DNA of 64,000 bases from positions 310,001 through 374,000 of the forward strand of contig QJPP01001581.1 in assembly GCA_003996215.1 (NCBI GenBank). The letters are read 5' to 3'. This document shows positions 46,094-57,136 of this stretch, piece by piece (positions within the stretch are counted from its first letter, which is position 1; every line of letters begins with the position of its first letter). A model generated the notes under the pieces. The model made no database searches and was not told where the DNA came from. It saw nothing but the letters and a program-made list of their open reading frames with translations. Position numbers and translations under genes: made by a program. The stretch comes from Jaltomata sinuosa (taxonomy: Eukaryota; Streptophyta; Magnoliopsida; Solanales; Solanaceae).

Positions 46094-49000
46094 TGTAATG
46101 ACCCTTTTGGTTATTTATGCATGTTCCCCTTACTTCTACCATTAAAGTTTGCCTGTAGCGGCCCCAAGTCATTTATGGCTTACTGGGACCGGTAGTTTGG
46201 TGTTTGGGCCGTTTGTTTGGTCTTTGTGGTCGTTCCTTGTTTTAGAGCTTTAGGCTTTTGAAATCGTTGACTTTAGTCAACATTCTTGGTAAACTTGCTC
46301 GGAATCAAATTCCAACAGTTCCATTAGCTCTAGAGCGTGGACTTTGGTCTAGTTTGACCTTTGGTCGGAATCCGGGAGCTTTTCAGCTTGGAATTCTCTC
46401 TCATTTTATGTTTCAGGCCAATTGGGCTTGCTTGGTTGACTTTGGTCAACATTTGGAGAAGACAACCTCGGATGAAAATTCCGTCAGTGTTGTTAGCTCC
46501 AAAATGTCAAGTTTAGGCTAGAGGGACCAGTGGTTCGGGTCCCGAGGCTTCTGGGCTTGATTTTGGCCGTTGGGTTCTATTTTGGGAATTGTTGGCCTAA
46601 AGGTTGATTTTGGGCGTGGGGCGCACTTTTCATTTAATCGATCTCCGATGGGATTTTTGTCAATTACATTGGATCTTAAACACTATTTCTAGTTGAATAA
46701 CTCAGTTTTTTTGTGTTTGTTGGACCCCGGATGCGTTCCCGGGGACCCAAAGTTTGAAAATCTGCCCTTGACAGTTGGTTGCTGTCATAGCCAACTTTGT
46801 TGTTCGCGTTCGTGGGCCTTGGCCCCGTTCACAAAGGGAATTTGGCCAGCCGCCCATTTTGCTCTTCGAGTAGGCGATGCCTTGGCCGCGTTCGCGAAAA
46901 TCAAGGCAGTCAACTTAAGTTGGCTTTTCTTGTTTTCTTCTTCACTTTTCCAAACACCTTCAACTCCGAACCTCCATAGCCAAACACCCAAAATACTCCA
47001 TTTTCCTCCCTAGTTGTTCCCTACTTGTTGGAGGGCTTTATTTTATCGATCCTTGCTCGATTATCGACTTCTAAGATGGGTAAATCCATCTTAATTTCCC
47101 GTTTTCTCCATTAAATTCCCTTTAAATTCCTAGATGGGTGGGCTGTTTTGGGGTCCCATTTCATGTCCATTTCTGCTCAAATTTTGAGCATGTGCTCCTG
47201 GGATGGTAAGGAATATGTATGTGTCTTGAGTTTCTGGTTTTGAATTGTGGGGCCCATGAGCCTGTTTGTGGCCTGGATTTTGATTCGGTTATGTTTATAG
47301 CATTATGGGTATCCTTAGTCTCGTATTAATATGTAGATTATTGTATTGATAGTGGTTTCGTGAATTGGAGATTCTCGGAGTAGTTCGAGCTTGGACAACA
47401 CCGTTCCCGCAGCTAGTCATCGAATGACAGGTAGGTTATGGCTTTTCCTACCTAGACTCTGCATATATAAGCAATAACTGCATTAATTAGTATCCTTGGG
47501 TTGGTTTCTTTAGGTTTGTACTCCAGACCGTGCCCATCTTTTCTGTCCGTTTATTTCATATGTTGATTTTAGTATTTGTGTAGTATTGAATATTACCCCT
47601 GTAGTCCTGTGTGGCCTTGTATTGACTTTGGAACATAGATGGTGGGTTATTTGGGAATGTCCGTGAGTCCCGGACATAAAGATATCCTTCTAGGCTGGTT
47701 ATGACTGTTGTAGAGCTGTTGACCCTGTGCAGGGCCGATAAGAATGTTTGTGAGCCATTTTGGACTACTATTGGCATTGACCTACTTACTTTGACAGTTG
47801 TGATTCTGCTTTCATGTCTTGGATTGAGCTTTCATCCCGGCACATGCGCATACGTACTCCTTTACTGCCTACGCTCACGAAAGACAAAGCCACTCACACG
47901 AATCCATGGACCTTACTTACTTTGGCTTTGAGCTTATTATTTGCAAGCATATCATACATGAAAAGGTTTTCCCTGCATGTTTTAGTATTGATTTGGCTTC
48001 GGGCCTGCTATAATTTATTTTCTAAACTTTGCATGGCCCCGAGGGCCCGTTTTCTATACATGACTTTGAAAAGGGCTTTTAAACTGACTTTTACGAAACC
48101 TCTCAGAGTAGAGGGGATATTACGACGATTTTGTTACTGGTCTTCATTCTGATACTAGGCTCCGCTGGGTCGTAGCATTAGACATTGTTTTATATGGATT
48201 TAGACCCGGATACGAGTCGGGTACCCTGTTTAGGGATTTTGATACTTGATTTTGGTTTTAGACTCGGATACACTCCGGGCACCTTCGATGAGGGTTATTG
48301 AGACATGACTACTGCTTTCGATTTGGATATGCTCCGGGCACCCTTGATGGGGGTTATTGAGATTACTACTACTGATTTAGACTCGGATTGAATCCAAGCA
48401 CGTACTACGAGATTCCGATTATTGAGATATATTGAGTTTCGTGTTAGTATGTGGTGTACGAGTAGACCTCCATGGACACTACCATTTTGGACCAAGTGCT
48501 ACAGGACGACAATGATCGAAGGGAGGGGATGTAGGGCATAGGAGAGGTACTAGGGAGAGGTACTCGGGAGATGTCCTTCGATGGATCCCACCTTTATTGG
48601 ACCTTTGGGGCACCAGACGGGGTAACATACAACACTGCAGTCACACTTGGTTACAGATTCATCATATCACATCATTATGCATATTTCACTTGGATTCCAC
48701 CCTTGTTTGTTGTGTGTTCAGTGTACACTCTGGTTGTGTGGGTGGCTGGAGGGTTTGTTTTCACTTGATTGCGTTCCTCAATTGTATGGCCGGACGTTGG
48801 GACTGCAAGTAGATTATATTACTCCTATCATCTGATAGACCTAGTTGTGGTCCTTGGTTCTTGTGGATTGGTAAGTTTTTAGCGTGTTGAGGCTCCAAGT
48901 TCGGGCTTGAGTATTAAGGGGGCTAGCGAGTCCTATATTATTGAGGCACTATGGAGTGTTCTCTTGAGTGAGATTGTGGGTTCCTGATTCTATTCTTTAG

Positions 49001-49924
49001 CATGATTTTTGAGTGGTAACTCTTGGTTCTTGTGGCTTAGTTATTCCAACTTAGGTTTGTACTTGTAAGGTTGATCTTCGTCTTTGCTTCTTGAAGTTGA
49101 ATTTGTAATATGATTTCCTTATGTATGTTGATCCCATCTTGAGTATGTTAAACTTCTTTCCTTCTTTCCCTTTTATATGAGGTTACCGGTATACTGCCAT
49201 GTTTCTAAACACTCTCCTTCTTATACTATTGTTGCAAGGATTCCAGGTGCGTCCTTTTTTCTTTCACCTGTGTTTCTGTAATTGTATATCTTTGGTGCTA
49301 GCATTTTATGCTTATAACTCTTGGTTGACTATTATCCGTGCTAGTTCCTTGTGCTTTCTCTATTGTTTTGGTGACTATTTTCTTGCCATCTGCTATATTA
49401 CTGTCTTTATATCGTATATGCACTCAGTCGGCCGATGATGCCTGCTGAATACCCATTGCTTAGTAATTGGTACTCATACTACACTTCTACATCTTTCTGG
49501 TGCAGATATTAATTGAGCTTTCATCATTGATCGCCTTGGAGACTCATGTAACTTTTGGATATCCGAAACTAGGGTGAACACCTGACGGTCTTGGCTTGAC
49601 CATATCTCATCTTTTGTACTGCTACTCTTTATATATCCAGAGACAGTTGTACTAAGCATTTTGTTACTTCTAGCACTTGTATTTTATTAGAAGCTTTTGT
49701 ACTATCGATACCAAGTCTTGGGGTTGGTGTAGTTTCATTATGTATTGATTCAGGTTGTTGCTTTCGCTTTGTCCTTATCTTTATATTCCGCTTCCACTTA
49801 TTTCTACTTATTGTGCGTATTGGTTAGGTAGTAGCCCATTACTAACCATTTCAAGCTATGAGAATTGGTTCACTTACTGGGGGGTTGTAGGTGCCATCAT
49901 GACCTGAGAAATTGGGTCATGACA
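46094..49924 (+). repeat. 3' LTR of element A
   Basis: It starts TGTAATGACCCTTTTGG and ends GGGTCATGACA. At 3831 bp it is shorter than the 5' LTR because about 850 bp is missing at about 47175, between CATTTCTGCTCAAA and ATTTTGAGCATG. It has an additional roughly 165 bp at 47775-47940 and a small tandem duplication (GGAGAGGTACT) at 48540-48565. The flanking AAAGG is the target duplication. Confidence 0.93.
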
Positions 49925-49929
49925 AAAGG
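49925..49929 (+). repeat. Target-site duplication of element A, right copy
   Basis: AAAGG is identical to 37360-37364; LINE coding resumes in the next bases. Confidence 0.95.
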
Positions 49930-50588
49930 TAAATTGTTATCATTTGGGGAAAGATTGTTTTGATCAACAATATACTACAAAGTGTCCCTATTTATCAACT
50001 ATCTTCTATGATTCCTCCTAATTGTGTTATTCATGACCTACATAAAATTGTTGCAAGGTTTCTATGGAGTTTAGAAGAAAATGGGAGGAATAAACATTGG
50101 GTTTCTTGGTCAGATATTTGTTTACCTAAGGAGGAAAAAGGGTTAGGTTTCAGATCTCTGTTTGATGTTTTTAAAGACCTTTTTTGCAAAGTTCTGGTGG
50201 TCTCTTAGGACCAAAAAGACTTTATGGTCCAACTTATTGTGGATAAAATACTGTAAAAGGCACAGACCACTAGTGATGGAGTGGAGAGAGGTCTCTCAAA
50301 CCTGGAAACATATGCATGCTGCCATAGATTATTTTGACCAAGAAATTTAGGGGGAACCTAAGGGTAGGAATCTAGTGTATGGTTTGATAACTGGACACAA
50401 CTGGGGGACTCTACACTACCATATTCCCATCTCCAATGTGATTAATTATGCCCTAGAAAAGGTGAACCAACTTTGGCTCAATGGAGGCTGGAATGAGGAC
50501 ATAATGCAACAGCACTTCCCTGCTGACATCTGTGATCACATATACAGGACAATTGAGGTGGTGGACAACTCTGAAGATGTGGACAAAG
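49930..50588 (+). pseudogene. LINE ORF2 part 2: region after RT
   Basis: Continues the LINE reading from 37364: KLLSFGERLVLINNILQSVP, IVARFLWSLEENGRNKHWVS, CLPKEEKGLGFRSLFDVFKD. A frameshift near 50180 leads to FFAKFWWSLRTKKTLWSNLL. It stops at DNSEDVDK where solo LTR B is inserted, and resumes at 53208. This is the thumb/connecting region of a plant L1 ORF2. It contains a stop near 50350. Confidence 0.88.
50584..50588 (+). repeat. Target-site duplication of solo LTR B, left copy
   Basis: CAAAG before the LTR start; the right copy at 53208-53212 is TAAAG, a single C-to-T difference. Confidence 0.8.
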
Positions 50589-50994
50589 TGTAACACCCCA
50601 GAAATTCTAAGCCAAGTTCTGAATCGTTCTTCATATGTTGTTAGACCCAAACTAGATAGATTTTCTATGTATCTAAGTATTAAGACCTATTCTTAAGTTT
50701 GTAGGTGTATTAGATATGAATTAGGGTCATAAGGAACCTCTAGCTCAAAATTGAGTTGAAAGCTTCCTTACAGATTGAGCTTTATTGTAAGATTTTTCAA
50801 GGGTCAACTTCAAACAATCACTGCTCCTAAAATATAAAGAGTTAGGTGGCCTATTACCCATCAAATTAAAGGTCTTTGAGTGTTCTTTCCAACGCCACCA
50901 ACCGTACATTAATTTGAGTCCGGAGTAAAATGTTATGGTCAATTTATCAAGAAGACGTTTGTCTGACCAGAAGTCCATCAAATTTTGAAAGTTA

Positions 50995-51150
50995 AAATGG
51001 AAGAGAAAACGGTCCATTTTAAGGAAAAATGGTCTGTTTTCCCAACCGTTTCTGGGGCCAGAAACTCATAAAATTCAGGGAGTTAAAACGCTTAAGAAAA
51101 TGGTCCTTTTGTGGCCAAAACAGACCATTTTGGCGACCATTTTGGACGCA
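50995..51150 (+). repeat. Repeated AAAATGGTC/GACCATTTT boxes in LTR B U3
   Basis: AAAACGGTCCATTTT, AAAATGGTCTGTTTT, AAAATGGTCCTTTT, AAAACAGACCATTTT and CGACCATTTTGG lie within about 150 bp in both orientations, ending shortly before CCAAT and TATAAATA. The boxes are better preserved than in LTR E. Confidence 0.75.
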
Positions 51151-52136
51151 TTTTTCCTTCCTAGACCAATCCAGATTTAATTTGGAATTTTCCTATAAAT
51201 AGGACCCCTAGGTTATTTGCACAGTGTTTTTTTTCAGCAATTTTCTTTAAACAAGTTATTTTTCTCTCAAGTCAGTTTCAAGGAGAAAAATAGCATTCTT
51301 CTCCAAGTTCAACCTAGGGCTTCCTTCTCCAAAGCTTCAGAACTCCTTCACTAATTGAAGAATCTTCTACAACCAGGTATGTGGGTATTCAGTAAAGGTT
51401 TGGTTCGCCCTTATGCCCAAAACCTCAGTCTTTAATTTTAAATTTCATGATGTTAGAAACTAGGGTTCTTACCCAATCATGCTAAATTTTATAGAATTCA
51501 GTCCTTATGATTTCTACATGATTTATATCCTATTTTAGAAGATTTGCACCATATTTCCAATGACTTGCATGAGCCATTACAAGAACTTTAAGAAATCGAG
51601 AATTTAGCCTAAAATTGTAGTATTTTCATGAGAATGGGTTTTCTTCAGAATTTGACCTAAATTACTTTTCAAGCATGAAATTAGTCAATTTTCAGTCTAC
51701 ATATTCTCTTTGAAACTTCTCATGAGTTAACTTCTCCTTCAGAGTTCAGCTCAGATTGTCAGCACTTAGTCTACATAAGTATGCATGATTTTCAATCCAG
51801 TTATTTTAGTAAGAAAAAACTATGCATGATTTAACAGGCTTCAATTTACCTTAAGTATATTTTACAAGAATATATTTTAAATATGGAATTTCAACATATG
51901 CCATCAATGATGATGAACTTAGTAGGTCTTGTTATTAGCATGGTATCAACATATGCCATCAATGATTACGAACTCAGTAAGCTTCATGATTAGTATGAAA
52001 TCTAGATATGTCCACATGCTTTATGAATAGTTTTCAGTTATACAGTCTTTCAGAAATTATCTAAGTTAATTAGGTTCTGATGTAGCATTCTAGAACCTCA
52101 GTTTTAAATGAGTTATCAGCATTCATTTTGGGAGTA

Positions 52137-52357
52137 GTACTTAGCACCGAGTTGGACTAAGGTTCAGCATACCTAAAGACTCAGAACTACGTTCCACCAT
52201 AGGTTATTTAGCCCCTCAGTTGGCCTCAGAACTAGTGATCAGATCAGCCATGCTTTTATACCCTGGCAAGGTATATTGGGTCCTCTCGATGGGGTGTATT
52301 CATTGGACTCCACGTTTAGCTCATGTGGTTTATGTCAGTTAACAGACTCTCCCACAG
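52137..52357 (+). repeat. Shared LTR module, copy in B
   Basis: AGCACCGAGTTGGACTAAGG ... AAGGTATATTGGGTCCTCTC ... GACTCTCCCACAGAA. It is nearly the same as 16535-16752 in LTR E, and related to about 38970-39190 in 5' LTR A. Confidence 0.75.
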
Positions 52358-53207
52358 AATTAGACTCAGTAGTTATGTACTAGGCCCTTAGTTTAGTTTT
52401 ACAGCTTTTATTCATATTTTTTAGAATATCCTTTGCCTTTCAAATTTTATGCATATTATGCTTGGGCCTGAGTACTACAGATTCAATTTACAATTTTTAA
52501 ATAGCTCATCAGTATTTTCAGCCTACTTAGTTATCCCACAGTCTATGTATATCACAGTTTACAACTCAGAAATATTTTGTACTTTTCAGTAAAAGAGCCC
52601 ATGTTTTACAGCATTGACTTATGCATTCTCAGATATCCATATTTAGTCCAGCTTTCAGTTATGTTTCTAGTATATAAACATGTTTCCAAAGTTAGTGCAT
52701 TATCTCACATGCTCAGTACATTCAAAGTACTAATCGCGTACCTTCTTGTGTTGTATACTTTTGATGATGCAGGTTTTAGTGCTAGCTTTCACGATCATGG
52801 TCAGACTGATTGCAGCTTCCTGTTAGCAGGGAACGAGTTCTCCTTTTTCAGAAACTCTAGTCAGTTAGTAGTTGTAGTGGTTATTTAAATTGTTATACAT
52901 TGATTAAAGGTAGTTGGGGGTCATCTCCCGGCTAACTGTAGCTCAATGTTAGTAGAGGCTTCAAAGTCAGTCAGTCAGTCAGTTGTATCATTTTCTTCAA
53001 ATGAGTTGTAGTTCAGTTTATATAACTTTAGTTTATTACAGTACTCTTCAAGAGCTCATCATATGTTTCAGCTTCCGCATGATATTTTTTAGTTTATCTA
53101 TTTATATTTAGTTGCTCATGAAATATGCCAGCAAGAAGAGTTATCTTGGGATCACTTATGGTCTCAGGTCATGTGTTACGTCCAAGGTGTAGGCTCGGGG
53201 AGTGACA

Positions 53208-54290
53208 TAAAGCCTGGTGGTTACTGAACACCTCAGGAAAGTTTACTGTTAAGAGTGCATGGGAGGTGTTGAGATAGACAGAGGATGCTGAGGAACTATT
53301 TCATAACATTTAGATAAAAGGTCTGTCATTCAAATTCTCCTTTTTCCTTTGGAGGCAAGTGGTAGAAGAGGTCCTTTGCTACTGTTGTGAGGGACAAGTT
53401 CAAGAATATTTTGATCATCTATTTATTAATTGTCCTTTGTCTTCTAGAATTTGGGATTCACTTGCATATGATATAGTGATTCAAGGTCCTTTTCTTTGTC
53501 TTAAGGATACCATTTTCAAATGGTGGAATAAAGATTGTTCTACAAAGCTTAAGCCTATTTGTAAGGCTATCCCAGCTCTATTACTCTAGCAGATATGGAA
53601 GAGGAGGAACACTATCACCCATGGGGGCAAGATGTCATATTATGGAATGAGCATGGAGATTAATAGAAACATCTACATCCTAGGTATCTCTTTGTATCCT
53701 TGGATGAAGCATATCCCCAAGAACTGGCCAGATATTGTTTAATTTTTAACATGCTACACACCTCTTATTGAGTGCAGGATGGTTTACTAGACCTTACCTG
53801 AGGAGGGTTACTACAAATGCAACTCTGATGGAGCCACTAAGGGCAATCCTGGCCCCAATGCTGGAGCTTTTTGCAACAGGAATGAAGAAGAAAAATTGAT
53901 CTATGTTGAGTCTAGCAGTTTAGAGGATTGTTCTAGTCTGGTGGCAAAAGTTGTTGCTATGAGAAAACGTTTAGAATATTGTGTAAGAAAATTGTTTCTA
54001 CCTTTCAAGTTGGAAACAGACACCCTTACTCTTAAGAAGATTCTAGATAGGATTTGGGAATCCCTTTGAGCCTAACAATGGAACTGAAGAGGATTAATAC
54101 TTTGAGAGGGCAATATGATGTGGAGGTGACTTGCACTTTCAGGGAGAGAAACATGCTGGTAGACTTTTTTGCTAACTAAGTTTTCTTTTTTGTAGATTCA
54201 ACAATTCCATACATCCACTAATTCTCAGGAGGTTCCTACTACAGGTTGAGCTATCATTAACTTGGATAAAACCCAAACCCCCAATCTCAT
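53208..54290 (+). pseudogene. LINE ORF2 part 3: zinc-binding (zf-RVT) region and C-terminal RNase H
   Basis: Resumes after solo LTR B with LLNTSGKFTVKSAWEVLR, then the Cys/His-containing zf-RVT region (FKFSFFLWRQ; LCYCCEGQVQEYFDHLFINC; PLSSRIWDSL). A C-terminal RNase H follows: YYKCNSDGATKGNPGPNAGA near 53810 (the catalytic Asp of SDGA is kept), LVAKVVAMRKRLEYC near 53940 and KLETDTLTLKKILDR near 54010. A premature stop at about 54070 and a frameshift precede the C-terminal INLDKTQTPNL near 54260. RNase H after zf-RVT is typical of many angiosperm L1 elements. Confidence 0.88.
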
Positions 54291-55065
54291 AATACGTAGA
54301 TGCTAAAATAGAGAATACAATAGACCCACATCAAGCTAATAGCCATAAGATTACAAAACAAACTAAGTTATAACACATACTGAAAAGGGTGAATATTGGA
54401 AATAACACATAGCAGTCATATCAGACACAAGCTCAGTTCAAGCTCTATCGACTAGATCTAGTTTCTAAAGTGCAGACTTACCTCTTCTATTAAGCTATGG
54501 TGCAGAGAAAATGTGGTTGGTGCTCTTTCAACTCCTTTTGTCTTTACCAGTGGTATTAGTTGTTGGTCGGCTCAGCCTGCTAAGATGAGAGGAAAGAGGG
54601 TAAAACAACCTAAGGTTTGTTAGACCCAAAAGAGAAAAATATGAACTTACACTCGTGGCTGAGGAACACCTCGCCTTGATGGAGCTGAAGAAGTCTTCCA
54701 TGGCGTAGGAGTCATGGCACTCGTGAGAGTTTTGAGTGTCTTTGTGATTCCTACCCAAGCTCCATTTTGGTACCAGCAGCTGAAGAGTTCCCAGTTCCCC
54801 TTTCTTCTCCAATGAGTTCCACCCCAGCTCAAGATGTTCAAGAAAGCTCCCAACAGTTTCTGATCGGTTTCCATTTTCAGAGATTTTGGACTCTTTATTT
54901 CCTCTTTTGCTTTTGTTTCCTTTTCCTTTTTGTTTTGTTTTTGTTTTTTTTTGTTTATTATTTTTTGGAACTGGGTTTTTGGTGTTGGGCCATCAACTTT
55001 TTTGTTGTTTCTATTTTGTGTTTTAATAAATAGGTCTTGAACCCACTTTAATTTTAAAAAAGGAA
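54291..55065 (+). other. Probable LINE 3' untranslated region, weakly supported
   Basis: No gene. It follows the end of ORF2 and ends in a T-rich stretch (54900-54960), an AATAAA signal (TTTTAATAAATAGG near 55020) and a short A run (TTTTAAAAAAGGAAAGG near 55052), which could be the LINE polyadenylated 3' end. Part of it (about 54440-54880) could be an unrelated insertion, as I find no second copy in the window. Confidence 0.35.
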
Positions 55066-55381
55066 AGGTAAACTAGCTATAGGGATCCACCTAAATCTAG
55101 TTATCAATAGAAAATGGAACTATCTAAATTGACGGTGAAGATAATAATAATAATAATAAATAAGGACAACAAGCGGTCCAAGTATACACAAGCAAATAAA
55201 ATGCATCATGAGATGATATGATGCAGGATGTGGCCAATGTAGAAATATATAAACCCGGTATCTGGTGCTCTAGGAGCCAAAAATTTAACCTCGGACTCAT
55301 CAACATATGCATAAAAGTATAATCCAGATATGTGCTCATCGGACCGCCTAAAATCAAACATCGGGCTCATCAATAGAAATT
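55066..55381. other. Unassigned 315 bp with (AAT)n microsatellite
   Basis: Contains an AAT/ATA repeat at 55141-55160. It also contains three copies of a minus-strand word resembling GATGAG(C/T)CCGA. I see no coding sequence and cannot link it to any element in the window. Confidence 0.5.
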
Positions 55382-55539
55382 TGATATGTCGGGATTTGAT
55401 GGCACTTTCGATGCTTAAAACGAAGGATTGTTGGGAGTTCTTGAGTACATTTTGTTGGATTTAATGTCATTTGTTAGTTGTGCAGGGACAAAGTATGAAA
55501 TAGATGAAAGTACCAAAAGTTTGCAGTGCAAAAGACAGG

Positions 55540-55975
55540 CCACCACAGGCGTCACACCTACGATGGCCCGTGGGGCAAGCCATTGGAACAAGACAATAGT
55601 GATTGCTAAGGCATTGGAGCCCGACGGGGTGGCACGATGCCTATGGAAGACACGATAGGATGTCGCAGTGCCTGTCAAAGTGCTCCAGGGAAGCATGCAA
55701 GAAGCCAAGGAAGGGAGATGGGCACCACGACGCCCTTGACAACCTCGATGGCCCGTCGCTGTCACCCATGGAAACAAGGCAGGGAGCTAGAGAAGAGCCC
55801 AAGGACGGCGACATGAGGATCGTGATGGGCATCGCAGCCACGATGTCCCATCGCCTCAGCCCATGGAATTGAGGCAGGAGACTTGACTTGAAAATTTGAA
55901 GATGGCTGACGGGCACCCACGATGCCCGTCGCACCAGCGACGGCCTGACAGGTGTCCCGTCGGATCTGCCACATC
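55540..55975 (+). repeat. GACGGGCA/TGCCCGTC palindrome cluster, LTR copy 1
   Basis: A perfect 8-bp-arm palindrome GACGGGCA-N7-TGCCCGTC lies at 55908-55930. Partial or mutated copies (CGATGGCCCGTGG, CACGATGCC, GATGGGCATCG, ACGATGTCCCATCG, GTGTCCCGTCGG) fill the region. It ends about 40 bp before TATAAATA at 56015. Confidence 0.75.
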
Positions 55976-56014
55976 CATCTTCTCCTAGATTTATTAGGAT
56001 TTGGTCTCTTTGTC

Positions 56015-56022
56015 TATAAATA
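56015..56022 (+). promoter_or_regulatory. TATA box 1 of family 2 LTR
   Basis: TATAAATA, directly downstream of cluster 1. It is conserved in the duplicated unit at 57129. Confidence 0.55.
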
Positions 56023-56654
56023 CAACCCCTTAGGTTTTATTTTCGGTTGTTACATAATATTCTAGGATAGTTACTACATTGTTATTTTGGTGTGACTTTA
56101 AACACAAGTTCTTGATTAATTGAAGTGTTCTTGATATTGTTCTTCAAGATTTTGGATTTCTTTATTCCCACTTGTAAGTATCTATTGATGATTGCTCAAA
56201 CAAATGTTAATTGTGTACTTATGAACATGAGTAGGTAAATCCACAACTAGGGTTGTGGGAACCATGAAGAATTAATGAAGTAGGTAAAGTACTTAGTAAT
56301 TCTAGGGCGATATTTATGCATGTATTATTCTTCCCTTCGTATTGATTACTTTCTAGCGGTGTACAATGTTAGAACTCGCCTTATCCTTACTTGCCGGACC
56401 AAAGAGGTAATGGATGGGAAAAGGGTTATTCAACAACAGAGATTTGAGGCTACCAACCCTCATCTAATAGCTTGACCTTGTCCGGGAATAGCTACCAGGA
56501 TTTGATGGCACTTTCGACTCTTAAAAAGAAGGATTTTTGGGAGTTCTTGAGTATATTTTGTTTGATTTAATTTTGTTTGTTAGTTGTGCAGGGAAAAAGT
56601 ATGAAATAGATGAAAGTACCAAAAGTTTGCAGTTTTCTGGGCAAAAGAAAGGCC

Positions 56655-57085
56655 ACCACGGGTGTCAAACCTACGATGGCCCATGGGGCAAGCCGTTGGA
56701 ACAAGACAACAGGGATCGCTAAGGCAATGGAGCCTGACGGGGTGGCACGACACCCATTAAAGACACGATGGTATGTTTCAGTGCCCATCGAAGTGCTCCA
56801 GGAAAGCATGCAAGAAGCCAAGGAAGGGCGACGGGCTCCACGATGCCTGTGATAACCTCGATGGCCCATTGTTGTCGCCCGTGGAAACAAGGCAGGAGAG
56901 CTGGAGAACAGACAAAGGTAGGCAATGTGAGGACCGCGATGTGTATCGCAGCCATGACGTCCCATAACCTCAGCCCATGGAATCGAGGCAAGAGACTTGA
57001 CTTGAAGATTTGAAGATGGCCGACGGGCACCCACGACGCCTGTCGCACTAGCAACAGCTCGTGAGGCATCTCATCGGATTTGCTG
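56655..57085 (+). repeat. GACGGGC/GCCCGTC-type palindrome cluster, LTR copy 2
   Basis: Equivalent of cluster 1 with its own substitutions: CGACGGGCACCCACGACGCCT near 57020, CGACGGGCTCCACGATGCC near 56830, ATGGCCCATTG. It precedes the second TATA box. Confidence 0.7.
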
Positions 57086-57128
57086 CGTCCAGCTTCTCCT
57101 AGATTTATTAGGATTTGGTCTCTTTGTC

Positions 57129-57136
57129 TATAAATA
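57129..57136 (+). promoter_or_regulatory. TATA box 2 of family 2 LTR
   Basis: TATAAATA, 1114 bp after TATA box 1 in the second tandem unit. It is nearest to the internal region, so it is the likelier driver of full-length RNA. Confidence 0.55.

Larger units (their letters stand above)
37365..49924 (+). mobile_element. Element A: complete chromovirus-type LTR retrotransposon inserted in the LINE
   Basis: A 12.56-kb unit with TG...CA LTR ends, a perfect 5-bp target duplication, an intact PBS and two LTRs of unequal length (4567 and 3831 bp). The internal part is only about 4.15 kb and carries a broken gag and heavily decayed pol remnants with no recognisable RT. The LTRs therefore make up two thirds of the element. 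It interrupts LINE ORF2 in the thumb region following RT. Confidence 0.93.
50589..53207 (+). mobile_element. Solo LTR B (same family as LTR E)
   Basis: A 2619-bp LTR with TGTAACACCCC...GGGAGTGACA ends and no internal sequence, PBS or second LTR. It aligns with 14999-17611 throughout. It sits inside LINE ORF2, with coding continuing on both sides (DVDK | PWWLLNTSGKFTVKSAWEVL). It was formed by recombination between the two LTRs of an inserted element. It contains CCATTTT boxes at about 50995-51150, TATAAATA near 51193 and the shared module at 52137-52357. Confidence 0.93.

Noticed and set aside
55289..55305. Minus-strand GTTGATGAGTCCGAGG resembles the CTGATGAG core of a hammerhead ribozyme (retrozyme)
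   Set aside because: The first core C is T, and no stem II closing followed by GAAAC or a cleavage GTC with pairing arms is present. It is likely chance.
55415..57069. Several 80-155-codon ORFs on both strands in 55415-57069
   Set aside because: They lie inside the GC-richer palindrome clusters of the LTR, overlap each other in several frames, and have no domain. Open frames come from base composition.
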